A stretch of DNA of 6,140 nt from a bacterium (GTDB lineage Bacteria > SZUA-182 > SZUA-191 > JAJRXT01), in contig JAJRUU010000215.1 in the NCBI GenBank assembly GCA_024277605.1, forward strand, positions 1-6,140. The letters run 5' to 3'. The first letter of the stretch is position 1. Each line of letters opens with the position of its first letter. This document shows, piece by piece, positions 1-5,972 of this stretch. The notes beneath the pieces were generated by a model, which did not search any database, was not told the origin of the DNA, and saw nothing but the letters and a program-made list of their open reading frames with translations. A program made the position numbers and the translations under genes.

Positions 1-531
1 CTTATCGAACATACACACATTGCCCTTGCTGCGACATTCCATACATACCGGATAGTTGGGTATCAGCGGTTCCTGTCCGGTAAGTACGGCAGTAATAACC
101 TTTAAAAATTCCCCCTGATCAATCGGGCAACCACGCACCTGATATTCCACCGGCACCTCAGCCCAGATGGGCCGGGCGGGGATGGTGTCGAAATAATGCG
201 CCTGCTCCCCGTATACCTCTTTTAACAAAAATTCCTTGGAATAAAAATTCTTGATGCAATTAATCCCACCCAGAGACGAACAAGCTCCAATAGTGATAAT
301 CACCTGGGCCTGCTGGCGAATTGTTTTAATGCGGACTAGATCTTCCTCGGTAGATATAGATCCATCAATAATGGCAACCTCATAATCATCACGCTTCTCA
401 CTAATGGCCTCTCTGAAATTAACAATCTCAATCAGCCCCAGCACCTGCAACAGCTCATCACCAAGACTGATCACTTGCAGCTGACAGCCTTCGCAGCCGG
501 TAAAATCGAAAAAGGCAACCTTGGGTTTCAT
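1..531 (-). CDS. hydD: Group 3b [NiFe]-hydrogenase small subunit (sulfhydrogenase delta), C-terminus off the window
   Basis: The frame runs open from an ATG at 531 to the window edge, giving 177 residues with no stop, so the C-terminus lies outside. This is the NuoB-like small subunit of a soluble [NiFe]-hydrogenase. It would carry electrons from the NiFe large subunit through Fe-S clusters in the cytoplasm. The proximal [4Fe-4S] cysteines are visible: CEGC (C13, C16), C84 in GACSS, and C135 in RGCP. The start of a second cluster is seen in CMECRSKGNVC (C163, C166, C173). There is no twin-arginine signal, which fits a cytoplasmic group 3 enzyme rather than a periplasmic group 1 enzyme. It follows hydG by 78 bp. 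The Shine-Dalgarno is poor (AAAGG, about 12 nt upstream), but the family-typical N-terminus starts exactly at this Met. MvhG of F420-non-reducing or heterodisulfide-linked hydrogenases is a close relative; the hydB-hydG-hydD order favours group 3b. Confidence 0.88.
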   Translation of the reverse strand, partial: MKPKVAFFDFTGCEGCQLQVISLGDELLQVLGLIEIVNFREAISEKRDDYEVAIIDGSISTEEDLVRIKTIRQQAQVIITIGACSSLGGINCIKNFYSKEFLLKEVYGEQAHYFDTIPARPIWAEVPVEYQVRGCPIDQGEFLKVITAVLTGQEPLIPNYPVCMECRSKGNVCMFDK

Positions 532-535
532 TTGT

Positions 536-551
536 GTTTAAACCTTTAAAC
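536..551. repeat. Small perfect inverted repeat upstream of hydD
   Basis: GTTTAAA and TTTAAAC are 7-base arms separated by 2 bases, lying 5 bp upstream of the hydD start in the hydG-hydD spacer. They overlap the only AAAGG that could act as a ribosome binding site. This could be a protein-binding site or a weak structure affecting hydD translation. It is AT-rich and short, so chance is possible. Confidence 0.35.
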
Positions 552-609
552 GTATATTTACTACAAAAACCACACAAGAAAAACAGCTTATCCTGTGTAA
601 ACTTGTTGT

Positions 610-1452
610 TTACTCTATCGCCTCACGCAGATCCTTGATTTCGGCATAGGAGAAGGTCGGCCCCTGCTGGCAGGTGAGTACCCCATTGATCTGGCAGTGC
701 CCGCATTTGCCCACCCCGCATTTCATCCGGCGTTCAAACGACATAAAAACCTTCTGATCAGCAAAGCCCTTATGCGAAAGTCCTAATAAAACAAACTTAT
801 ACATTATAGGCGGGCCTACAATGATGGCGATAGTATTTAATGGATCAATATTCAGTTCTGAAAAAAAGGTGGTTATCACCCCTACATGACCATCCCAACC
901 GTCCACCGGGCGATCTACCGTAAGCCGAAAATCCACATCATCCCGCTTTTCCCAGGCAGCCAAATCATCCAGAAAAAGCCGTTCATCAGGATGCTTTATC
1001 CCATACAGGATGGTAATATCCTTAAACGACTCCCGCTGGCTCATGGCATGTTCAATCACCGGCCGCAAAGGAATAAGCCCGATTCCACCGGCCACAATCA
1101 ACAAATTCTGCCCACTAAACGTCTTCATCGGAAAGCCACGCCCCAGCGGCCCGCGAATCCCCAGCATTTCCCCTGCGCTTAATTTATGCAAGGCACTGGT
1201 GACATTACCTGCCCGGCGCACACATATTTCAAAATAATCTTGCTGCTGCGGCGGCGAGGTAATGGTGAGCGGGGCCTCCCCCACTCCCAAAACCGATACC
1301 TACACAAACTGACCCGCTTGATGCCCCAAAGAACTGCCATCCACAAATTGCAGGCGCAACAGGCATTCGGTGTCGGTAAGCGATCGAGTCTTAACTATGC
1401 GTGCCATCTTAGGCGTATAAATGCTTTGCGGATGCAACTGAGCCGGTCTCAT
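610..1452 (-). CDS. hydG: Sulfhydrogenase gamma subunit (FAD/NAD(P)-binding, [2Fe-2S]) interrupted by an in-frame TAG at codon 51
   Basis: This is the flavin subunit that exchanges electrons with NAD(P)(H); it resembles AsrB of anaerobic sulfite reductase and dihydroorotate dehydrogenase electron transfer subunits. From ATG 1452, with AGGA 8 nt upstream, 50 codons read as a typical N-terminal FAD-binding barrel (including TDTECLLRLQFVDG and AGQFV). A TAG follows at 1302-1300, then the same frame continues for 229 codons to TAA at 612-610. Counting the TAG as a residue, the protein is 280 long, normal for the family. Visible motifs are EAPLTITSPP (FAD site, about 62-68), GGIGLIPLRPV (nucleotide-binding, about 122-132) and the C-terminal [2Fe-2S] motif C-x4-C-x2-C-x7-C (C245, C250, C253, C261). 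The TAG replaces a residue that is commonly Glu in relatives, one base from GAG. An ORF caller would start at TTG 1290, which removes the first strands of the barrel and is unlikely to be the native protein. The gene may be a recent pseudogene, a read-through or recoded gene, or contain a base error. Confidence 0.85.
1267..1286 (-). other. Potential mRNA hairpin just downstream of the hydG TAG
   Basis: On the minus strand GAGTGGGG (1286-1279) can pair with CCCCGCTC (1274-1267) around the loop GAGG. This gives 8 bp with one G-U pair, beginning 13 nt after the TAG. The position is reminiscent of structures that follow recoded stop codons. However, it lies over codons for the conserved GVGEAP segment, so protein constraint may explain it. 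Confidence 0.45.
1300..1302 (-). other. In-frame amber codon within hydG
   Basis: The codon on the minus strand is TAG, between GQFV and VSVLGVGEAP in the hydG frame. Both flanks match the family without a frameshift. Relatives usually have Glu here (from my knowledge of the family), so GAG to TAG is a single first-base change. Sequence alone does not decide between nonsense mutation, suppression, amino-acid recoding and base-call error. Confidence 0.85.
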
Positions 1453-1493
1453 GCGTTTGTTCCTATATAGGGAATTATATAAAGATATTTGCC

Positions 1494-1537
1494 AAAAAAC
1501 ACCAAGCCCCGCCTCCCTCCGTAAGAAGGGCAGGGGC
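1494..1537 (-). terminator. GC-rich hairpin plus T-run between hydB and hydG: candidate terminator or attenuator
   Basis: In the 131-bp hydB-hydG spacer, minus-strand GCCCC (1537-1533) pairs with GGGGC (1510-1506). After a one-base bulge, GCC (1531-1529) pairs with GGC (1513-1511), with further imperfect pairing above. Six Ts follow at 1499-1494, six bases past the stem. The T-run is farther from the stem than in a classical intrinsic terminator. It lies inside an operon, so attenuation, partial termination or mRNA end protection are all possible. A TATAAT match on the same strand lies at 1479-1474, without a convincing -35. Confidence 0.4.
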
Positions 1538-1583
1538 GATTGTTAGCCAAACGGCTCATCGCATAATTAATCCAGGCCCGGGG

Positions 1584-2642
1584 TCACTGACCCCCCCGGT
1601 TGGTTTTTTCGGCCTCTTCAAACAAACGATTTAATATTTCATAAGGGTTTATCCCCACCAGGCAGGAGCGGATACAACGCCCGCAACCCACACAGAAGGG
1701 CTCTCCATGTTTCTGCATTTGATATTTAAACTTGCGGTAGATGCGATGCCGCACCCGCTGTGCCCGCTCGGTGCGGAAGTTTTCTCCACTGGCAACCAAA
1801 GCAAAATCCTGAAGCATACAGCCATCCCACCTGCGCAGGCGCTCTCCGGAAACCAGGTCAAGCTCCATTTTGTCTAATACATCAAAGCAACTGCACGTGG
1901 GACAGGTGACATTGCAGGCCCCGCAGGCCAGGTCAATTTTTCCCAATTCCGCCCACAGCGGGCTGTCATAGCTCCCGGTGAGGAGCAGCGGAATACTGTA
2001 CAAATCACCCTTTAAGCGCCGGGGGAACTGGGATAGTTTTTGGGCTTGCACCCGTTTGTAGGCGGCGATTAATTCCTCGGAGGCTTCCTGGGGTAAAGCG
2101 TATTTTTCAAGCAAATCAGCCCCTTTTTGCGTCCCGATACTGACTATATAATATTTCCCCTGATCACTGAAAAACAAATCATACCCCTTGTCAACCCCCA
2201 GGCCGCCCACACTCTCGCAAAAACAGTGCTCATCACAGTGCTCGCTGCAATCCAGCCCAATAACGCTTATCGCTTCCCTGCGCCGAGCATAATGCTCATC
2301 TTTGATATCATCGAGAAAAAACATGTCCAACTGACGAATACCGTTTATATCGCAGGGCCTTACCTCCAGGAATACCAGTGGAGCCGCCTCCAGTTGGGGG
2401 GTAAGCTCAGGTTGGGTTCCCAATTTAAATTTAACTATGTTTTCTTTAGCGGGAAAAAGGCGCTTCTTGTGGGGTAAGAGGGTGGGAATATATGCTTCAG
2501 GATCAGCTAGTTGATCCGGTTTTGTTATACGGGATAAGGCGAAGCGGTTTTCTTTGGGTACCGGAGCAATTACCGGCTCTCCTGCCGCCAAATTCGCTAC
2601 AAAAGATTTATAGCTTTGCTTATCCAGCACCTTATAGGGCAT
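1584..2642 (-). CDS. hydB: Sulfhydrogenase beta subunit, multi-[4Fe-4S] electron-transfer protein
   Basis: The 352-residue protein belongs to the HydB/AsrA family of cytoplasmic Fe-S proteins that link the hydrogenase small subunit to the FAD subunit. Two C-terminal ferredoxin-like [4Fe-4S] motifs are clear: CGACNVTCPTC (C240, C243, C247, C250) and CVGCGRCIRSC (C317, C320, C323, C327). A further cysteine cluster, CSEHCDEHCFC (C132, C136, C140, C142), and VRPCD (C97) are also present; the former may bind another Fe-S centre, as inferred from family relatives. No signal peptide or membrane segment is seen. ATG 2642 has GAGG 5 nt upstream, and the N-terminus fits the family; the stop is TGA. It is the first hydrogenase gene of the hydBGD(A) order, 113 bp after the lipoprotein gene. 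Length is normal and no disruption is seen. Confidence 0.9.
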   Translation of the reverse strand: MPYKVLDKQSYKSFVANLAAGEPVIAPVPKENRFALSRITKPDQLADPEAYIPTLLPHKKRLFPAKENIVKFKLGTQPELTPQLEAAPLVFLEVRPCDINGIRQLDMFFLDDIKDEHYARRREAISVIGLDCSEHCDEHCFCESVGGLGVDKGYDLFFSDQGKYYIVSIGTQKGADLLEKYALPQEASEELIAAYKRVQAQKLSQFPRRLKGDLYSIPLLLTGSYDSPLWAELGKIDLACGACNVTCPTCSCFDVLDKMELDLVSGERLRRWDGCMLQDFALVASGENFRTERAQRVRHRIYRKFKYQMQKHGEPFCVGCGRCIRSCLVGINPYEILNRLFEEAEKTNRGGQ

Positions 2643-2755
2643 GACAACCTCATCTACGGTTTATATACCGGGTACTTATGCCTTCGGTTTGTCGCTATTT
2701 TTTCACTAACTTCCAGATGATCCTGGCTGCACCATCCAGGGTGTTTAACTCGAGA

Positions 2756-3487
2756 TTAACGCCACTCCAGGATAAATTCAACCAAAGAGTTTAGTTGCCG
2801 CTCAGAAAGCGGGCCTCCATGCTTATCGCTATATCCGGGCATCGCCGTACCACGTTCACCTTCTGCGATCCATTTGTATAAATATGCTTCATCGACATTT
2901 TTCAAATAGTCAGGGTCACTCAGCGCTCTTGCGCTGTTACCCTCTCCATCGACCCCATGGCACTGGTAACATATGCCCAGATAAAGGGAGGTTCCGATTA
3001 GCCCTTTTCCTTTATCTACGTGACAACTACGGCAGTGACCGGAAAAAAGGGTTTCCCCCGCGTCAAATTGGGGATGGGGGGGAGCCTTAACCATGGTTAC
3101 CAGTTTAATTATTTTCTCAGGCATTAAATAATCATTTGAAAAGAAGGTAATGGTCTTGCTAATCTCTCCCTTTTTAGCAAAGGTATCTAAAGTGATTTTA
3201 AGCTCGCCCTCTTCTCCTGGGGCCAGTACATTTGAGCTAAGCACCACCGCAGTACAGCCGCAAGAAGCCTGCACCTCATCAATCTTCAAATCTTCCGAAC
3301 CGGCGTTGCTGAACTTGACCAGATGTTCAACAGTTTTTCCCTGTTCTACTTCACCTATATCAATCAAATCAACAATCTTTAACCGGGGGCCTTCCTCGTC
3401 AGTTACCTGATCGGTAACTTGCGGTTTGTTAGTAAGACAACCCAGAATTGAGATTAAGCATAGACAGAGCAGCCACTTTTGTTTCAT
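2756..3487 (-). CDS. Lipoprotein with DUF1573 domain fused to a two-CxxCH c-type cytochrome region
   Basis: The 243-residue protein begins with MKQKWLLCLCLISILGC, a short lipoprotein signal with a lipobox ending at C17, so it should be lipid-anchored outside the cytoplasmic membrane. Residues about 35-135 form a DUF1573 Ig-like domain with its hallmark CGC motif (C76, C78) and the typical NAGSEDLKI and LAPGEEGELKI segments. Residues about 143-243 are a cytochrome c region with two heme sites 21 residues apart, CRSCH (152-156) and CYQCH (173-177). M216 in TAMPGY is a likely axial ligand for one heme, and the helix near the C-terminus (LNSLVEFILEWR) closes the fold. An electron-transfer role at the membrane or periplasm is inferred; the partner is unknown. 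ATG 3487 follows an AG-rich AAGAG about 8 nt upstream. A strong promoter lies about 80-115 bp upstream. Co-transcription with hydB, 113 bp downstream, is possible but unproven, since the hydrogenase is cytoplasmic. Confidence 0.82.
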   Translation of the reverse strand: MKQKWLLCLCLISILGCLTNKPQVTDQVTDEEGPRLKIVDLIDIGEVEQGKTVEHLVKFSNAGSEDLKIDEVQASCGCTAVVLSSNVLAPGEEGELKITLDTFAKKGEISKTITFFSNDYLMPEKIIKLVTMVKAPPHPQFDAGETLFSGHCRSCHVDKGKGLIGTSLYLGICYQCHGVDGEGNSARALSDPDYLKNVDEAYLYKWIAEGERGTAMPGYSDKHGGPLSERQLNSLVEFILEWR

Positions 3488-3572
3488 TATTTTCTCTTAA
3501 TATATAAGGATGAGATCATTAATTTTACTATATCAATTTTATTCTTTTATTACAAGCTGGTAATTTACCTGA

Positions 3573-3601
3573 TTTATAGCGCACAAAAAAAGTATTGTCA
3601 A
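3573..3601 (-). promoter_or_regulatory. Near-consensus sigma-70 promoter for the lipoprotein (and possibly hyd) transcript
   Basis: On the minus strand TTGACA (3601-3596) and TATAAA (3578-3573) are separated by exactly 17 bp. Together they match 11 of the 12 consensus bases. Transcription would start near 3566, giving a leader of about 79 nt before the ATG at 3487. It lies in the 186-bp AT-rich gap after cbiA, where a new transcription unit is expected. Confidence 0.72.
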
Positions 3602-3673
3602 TAATATTCCATGGTTTTTTGTATAAGTTGATATTATTATAACATGTGTTAAAAACCAACAAATTTATCAATT

Positions 3674-5068
3674 TTACCTGTCATATTCAACACACCGATC
3701 AATAAAATTCTCAGCTAGCTTAGGGCAGGAAGCGAAATGTAGATGTACATAAGAAGCCAATAGGTTATCCTGAACGATGCCCTCAGTCCGTGGTTTTATC
3801 GTCCGGGAAGAGCGTAGCTCATAAGCATGGCTGTTGTCACTAATCCCCTCCAGGCTCGACCAGTGGAATTCATGCCCCCGTAAACTATCCCCTTTTTTGC
3901 TTAAGATATTATCCCTTAAAACCTTAATATCCACATAGCCCAGCGCTTGGCGTTTCTTTTGCACCCGTGATTGGGCCTCGATCAAACCCAGCATGGGATA
4001 TTGTTTACCGTCACCATCTATTATGCCCTTAGTCAGATATAACAATCCACCGCATTCGGCATATATCGGCATTCCAGCAGCGCTCGCCTGGTTTACAGCC
4101 TGCTTTAACGCAACGTTCCCAGCTAATTGTTCCGCAAATACTTCCGGAAAGCCGCCGCCTAGATACAATCCAGCGATATTAGCCGGTAAATCGTCATCCT
4201 TCAGTGGACTAAAAAAAGCCAACTCCGCCCCCAGATGCGCCAGTATATCCAGATTGTCTTGATAATAAAAGCTGAAGGCTTTGTCTTGGGCTACTCCGAT
4301 TCTAACCCTTGGCTTATCCGGCGGCAGGCTAAAAATAGCAGGCTCAAAATGCGGCAATGCCCCCGCTTCATCAGCAATTTTTATTATACTCTCAATATCT
4401 ATCCCGGCGGTTATCTGCTGAGCTAATTCATCCCTGAAGGCGTTATACTCCTGCTCTTCAGCCGGAATTAATCCCAGGTGACGTTCCGGTATATGTAACG
4501 CTTCATCCCGATAAAGGCAGCCCAACACCGGCAGCTCGGCGTATTTTTCTATTGCCTGCTTTAGTTGTAAATAGTGCCGCTGGCTTCCAATCCGGTTTAA
4601 AATAACCCCCGCCAGTCTGCCCCCCTTATCCAACTCCTTATAACCTAAGGCAATCGCCGCTGCACTACCGGCAATTTTACCGGCATCCAACACCAAAATT
4701 ACCGGAGCATCCAATATCTTGGCCAACTGGGCCGTACTGCCCGCCTGGCTGGATTCTAATTGCTCACCCCCCAGCTTACCGTCATATAAGCCCATCACCC
4801 CTTCTATTACCGCTATATCAGCCGTTGCTGCCGCATGCTCAAACAGCTCCAGTATAGCCTCCCGGCTAAGCAGCCAGCTATCCAGATTGCGGCTTGGCAT
4901 ACCGGTAGCCTGCTTATGATAAGTGGGATCGATATAATCGGGGCCGGTTTTATAGGGTTGGACTTTCAGGCCTTGCTGGGCGAGGGCGCGCATAATGCCG
5001 ATACTTAGCGTGGTCTTACCCACCCCACTACGAGTACCGGCAATTACTATACGGGGATAAACTGCCAT
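3674..5068 (-). CDS. cbiA: Cobyrinate a,c-diamide synthase (glutamine-hydrolysing)
   Basis: The enzyme amidates the a and c acetate side chains of cob(II)yrinate using glutamine and ATP, an early step of the anaerobic cobalamin pathway in the cytoplasm. The 464-residue length is typical. The N-terminal dethiobiotin synthetase-like ATPase domain has the P-loop GTRSGVGKTT (11-20), followed by PYKTGPDYIDPTYH (38-51) and the VIEGVMGLYDG segment (87-97). The C-terminal class I glutamine amidotransferase domain (about 256-455) has the nucleophile C339 in YAECGGLLYLT and the SYVHLHFAS segment with H442 and H444. RGHEFHWS (397-404) is also family-typical. All key residues appear intact. The start at ATG 5068 places the P-loop at the expected distance, but no good Shine-Dalgarno is visible upstream. 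No other cobalamin gene is in the window. The homologous Ni-sirohydrochlorin diamide synthase CfbB is the main alternative but belongs to methanogens and related archaea. Confidence 0.93.
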   Translation of the reverse strand: MAVYPRIVIAGTRSGVGKTTLSIGIMRALAQQGLKVQPYKTGPDYIDPTYHKQATGMPSRNLDSWLLSREAILELFEHAAATADIAVIEGVMGLYDGKLGGEQLESSQAGSTAQLAKILDAPVILVLDAGKIAGSAAAIALGYKELDKGGRLAGVILNRIGSQRHYLQLKQAIEKYAELPVLGCLYRDEALHIPERHLGLIPAEEQEYNAFRDELAQQITAGIDIESIIKIADEAGALPHFEPAIFSLPPDKPRVRIGVAQDKAFSFYYQDNLDILAHLGAELAFFSPLKDDDLPANIAGLYLGGGFPEVFAEQLAGNVALKQAVNQASAAGMPIYAECGGLLYLTKGIIDGDGKQYPMLGLIEAQSRVQKKRQALGYVDIKVLRDNILSKKGDSLRGHEFHWSSLEGISDNSHAYELRSSRTIKPRTEGIVQDNLLASYVHLHFASCPKLAENFIDRCVEYDR

Positions 5069-5126
5069 AATTTAGCTACAACTATTGGATTGGAATGCTT
5101 GCGATAGAAAAACCTATAATGCCAAG

Positions 5127-5285
5127 TTGATGGTTTCGTAAAAAGTCGTCATTCCCGCCCCTGCTTTCGCAAGGGTAAACTCCAGCGGGAATCCATCCTG
5201 ATTTTAACTATCGGAAAATACTGGATTCCCATTTACACGGGAATGACAATAATCTGTGTTTTTCGACTTTTTACGAGTTCATCAA
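5127..5285. repeat. Inner MITE-like palindromic element with CGTAAAAAGTCG terminal inverted repeats
   Basis: About 159 bp with imperfect terminal inverted repeats: TTGATGGTTTCGTAAAAAGTCG on the left matches the reverse complement of the right end, with CGTAAAAAGTCG (5137-5148) identical to its partner (complement CGACTTTTTACG at 5264-5275). Inner arms repeat the theme: GTCATTCCCG (5148-5157) with CGGGAATGAC (5238-5247), and GGGAATCCA (5187-5195) with TGGATTCCC (5222-5230). From general knowledge, GTCATTCCCGC...GGGAATCCA palindromes are widespread dispersed elements in proteobacterial genomes. No coding capacity is seen. CAAGTTG occurs on both sides (5123-5129 and 5283-5289), as expected of a target duplication. 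Confidence 0.7.
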
Positions 5286-5317
5286 GTTGCATTCAAAATG
5301 ATACTAATTTCTCACTC

Positions 5318-5373
5318 GGGTAGGTCGGCCTTTAGGCCGACCAAAGAGCGGAGGGCTAAAGCCCTCCCTACCC
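5318..5373. repeat. Double hairpin closed by an outer stem (three-way junction)
   Basis: GGTCGGCC (5323-5330) pairs with GGCCGACC (5335-5342) around TTTA, and GAGGGC (5351-5356) pairs with GCCCTC (5361-5366) around TAAA. An outer stem GGGTAG (5318-5323) with CTACCC (5368-5373) closes both. It lies about 48 bp past the cyclophilin stop. It could block 3' exonucleases or help end the ppdK-cyclophilin transcript, but no T-run follows on the minus strand, so it is not a classical intrinsic terminator. Confidence 0.7.
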
Positions 5374-5420
5374 ATTTAGTATATGTTTGATTGCAACTTG
5401 GTATAAGGAAGGCAAACTGT

Positions 5421-5942
5421 CTAGTTAATCAGCTCGATAGAGTCAATAATCACAGCCTCTGCCGGAAGGTCGTCGTGCATATCTTTTGTGCCGGTTTCTA
5501 CCTGTCTTATTTTATCAACCACATCCATCCCGGCTATTACCTTACCGAACACCGCATAACCAAAACCTTGCGGGGTATCATCCTTATGATCCAGGAATAG
5601 ATTATCCTTAACATTAATGAAGAACTGAGCGGTTGCGCTGTCTACTACACCGGTGCGCGCCATGGCTATGGTGCCATAGACATTGCTTAAATCAGCGGCA
5701 GCCTCATTCTTAATCGGCGCTTGAGTGGGTTTTTGTGTCATATCAGCGGTAAAGCCTCCCCCCTGGATCATGAAATTATTAATAACCCGATGGAAGATGG
5801 TATCATTGAAGAAGCCACTCTCAACATAAGAGATAAAGTTTTCAACCGTAATGGGCGCCTTATCGGCAAACAGCGCCAAGGTAATATCCCCCAGACTGGT
5901 CTTTAAGCACACTGTTGGATTAGATGGGGTCTTGCCTTGCAT
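5421..5942 (-). CDS. ppiB: Cyclophilin-type peptidyl-prolyl cis-trans isomerase (cytoplasmic)
   Basis: The 173-residue single-domain cyclophilin catalyses cis-trans isomerisation of Xaa-Pro bonds. It lacks a signal peptide, so it should act in the cytoplasm. Conserved elements are in order: FHRVI with the catalytic R52, FMIQGGGF (F57, Q60; 57-64), GTIAMAR (90-96), SATAQFFINVKDN (102-114), FLDH (116-119) and GYAVFGKVIAGMDVVDKI (128-145). As in many bacterial cyclophilins, the human CypA tryptophan position is not a Trp. ATG 5942 has AAGGAG 4 nt upstream, a strong site that fixes the start. It begins 30 bp after the ppdK stop, so the two genes are probably co-transcribed. The protein ends naturally in IIDSIELIN before a TAG; the next in-frame stop is a TAA 14 sense codons later, inside the repeat region. 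Confidence 0.94.
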   Translation of the reverse strand: MQGKTPSNPTVCLKTSLGDITLALFADKAPITVENFISYVESGFFNDTIFHRVINNFMIQGGGFTADMTQKPTQAPIKNEAAADLSNVYGTIAMARTGVVDSATAQFFINVKDNLFLDHKDDTPQGFGYAVFGKVIAGMDVVDKIRQVETGTKDMHDDLPAEAVIIDSIELIN

Positions 5943-5972
5943 GTCACTCCTTTATTTATCTATAGGTAAAAA

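Larger units (their letters stand above)
5113..5408. repeat. Outer palindromic element, apparently split by an inserted second element
   Basis: This 352-bp gene-free stretch (5069-5420) is mostly repeat-derived. The right end (5408-5376 read on the minus strand: CCAAGTTGCAATCAAAC, then TATACTAA) mirrors a left end present in two pieces. One piece is CCAAGTTG at 5122-5129. The other continues as CATTCAAAATGATACTAA from 5290 to 5307. Joining the two restores a terminal inverted repeat of roughly 30 bases with a few mismatches. The core of the element is the double hairpin at 5318-5373. It is probably a non-coding, MITE-like or REP-like palindrome; no transposase is present. Nothing else is seen in 5069-5112. 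Confidence 0.6.

Noticed and set aside
597..613. GTAAAC/GTTTAC inverted repeat over the hydG stop codon
   Set aside because: A 6-bp AT-rich stem with no T-run is easily expected by chance.
610..1290. Separate short gene starting at TTG 1290
   Set aside because: It begins inside the FAD-binding barrel. The 50 codons upstream of the TAG are clearly the same protein with a proper ATG and Shine-Dalgarno, so the gene is treated as 1452-610 with an internal TAG.
886..1470. Plus-strand open frames across 886-1470
   Set aside because: They lie antisense to hydG, their translations look like frame shadows rich in Arg, Pro and His, and they resemble no protein family I know.
1649..1861. Alternative minus-strand frame within hydB
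   Set aside because: It is fully inside hydB in another frame; the hydB frame carries the conserved cysteine motifs.
2127..2477. Plus-strand open frame of 116 codons
   Set aside because: It is antisense to hydB, with no ribosome binding site noted and no recognisable domain.
2722..2740. Hairpin CCTGG/CCAGG as a terminator after the lipoprotein gene
   Set aside because: The stem is only 5 bp with a 9-nt loop, and no T-run follows on the minus strand.
5113..5408. CRISPR array or tRNA/rRNA in the gene-free stretch
   Set aside because: The repeats are inverted rather than regularly spaced direct repeats, and no cloverleaf or rRNA-like sequence is visible.
5391..5906. Plus-strand open frames opposite ppiB
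   Set aside because: They are antisense shadows of a well-supported cyclophilin gene.
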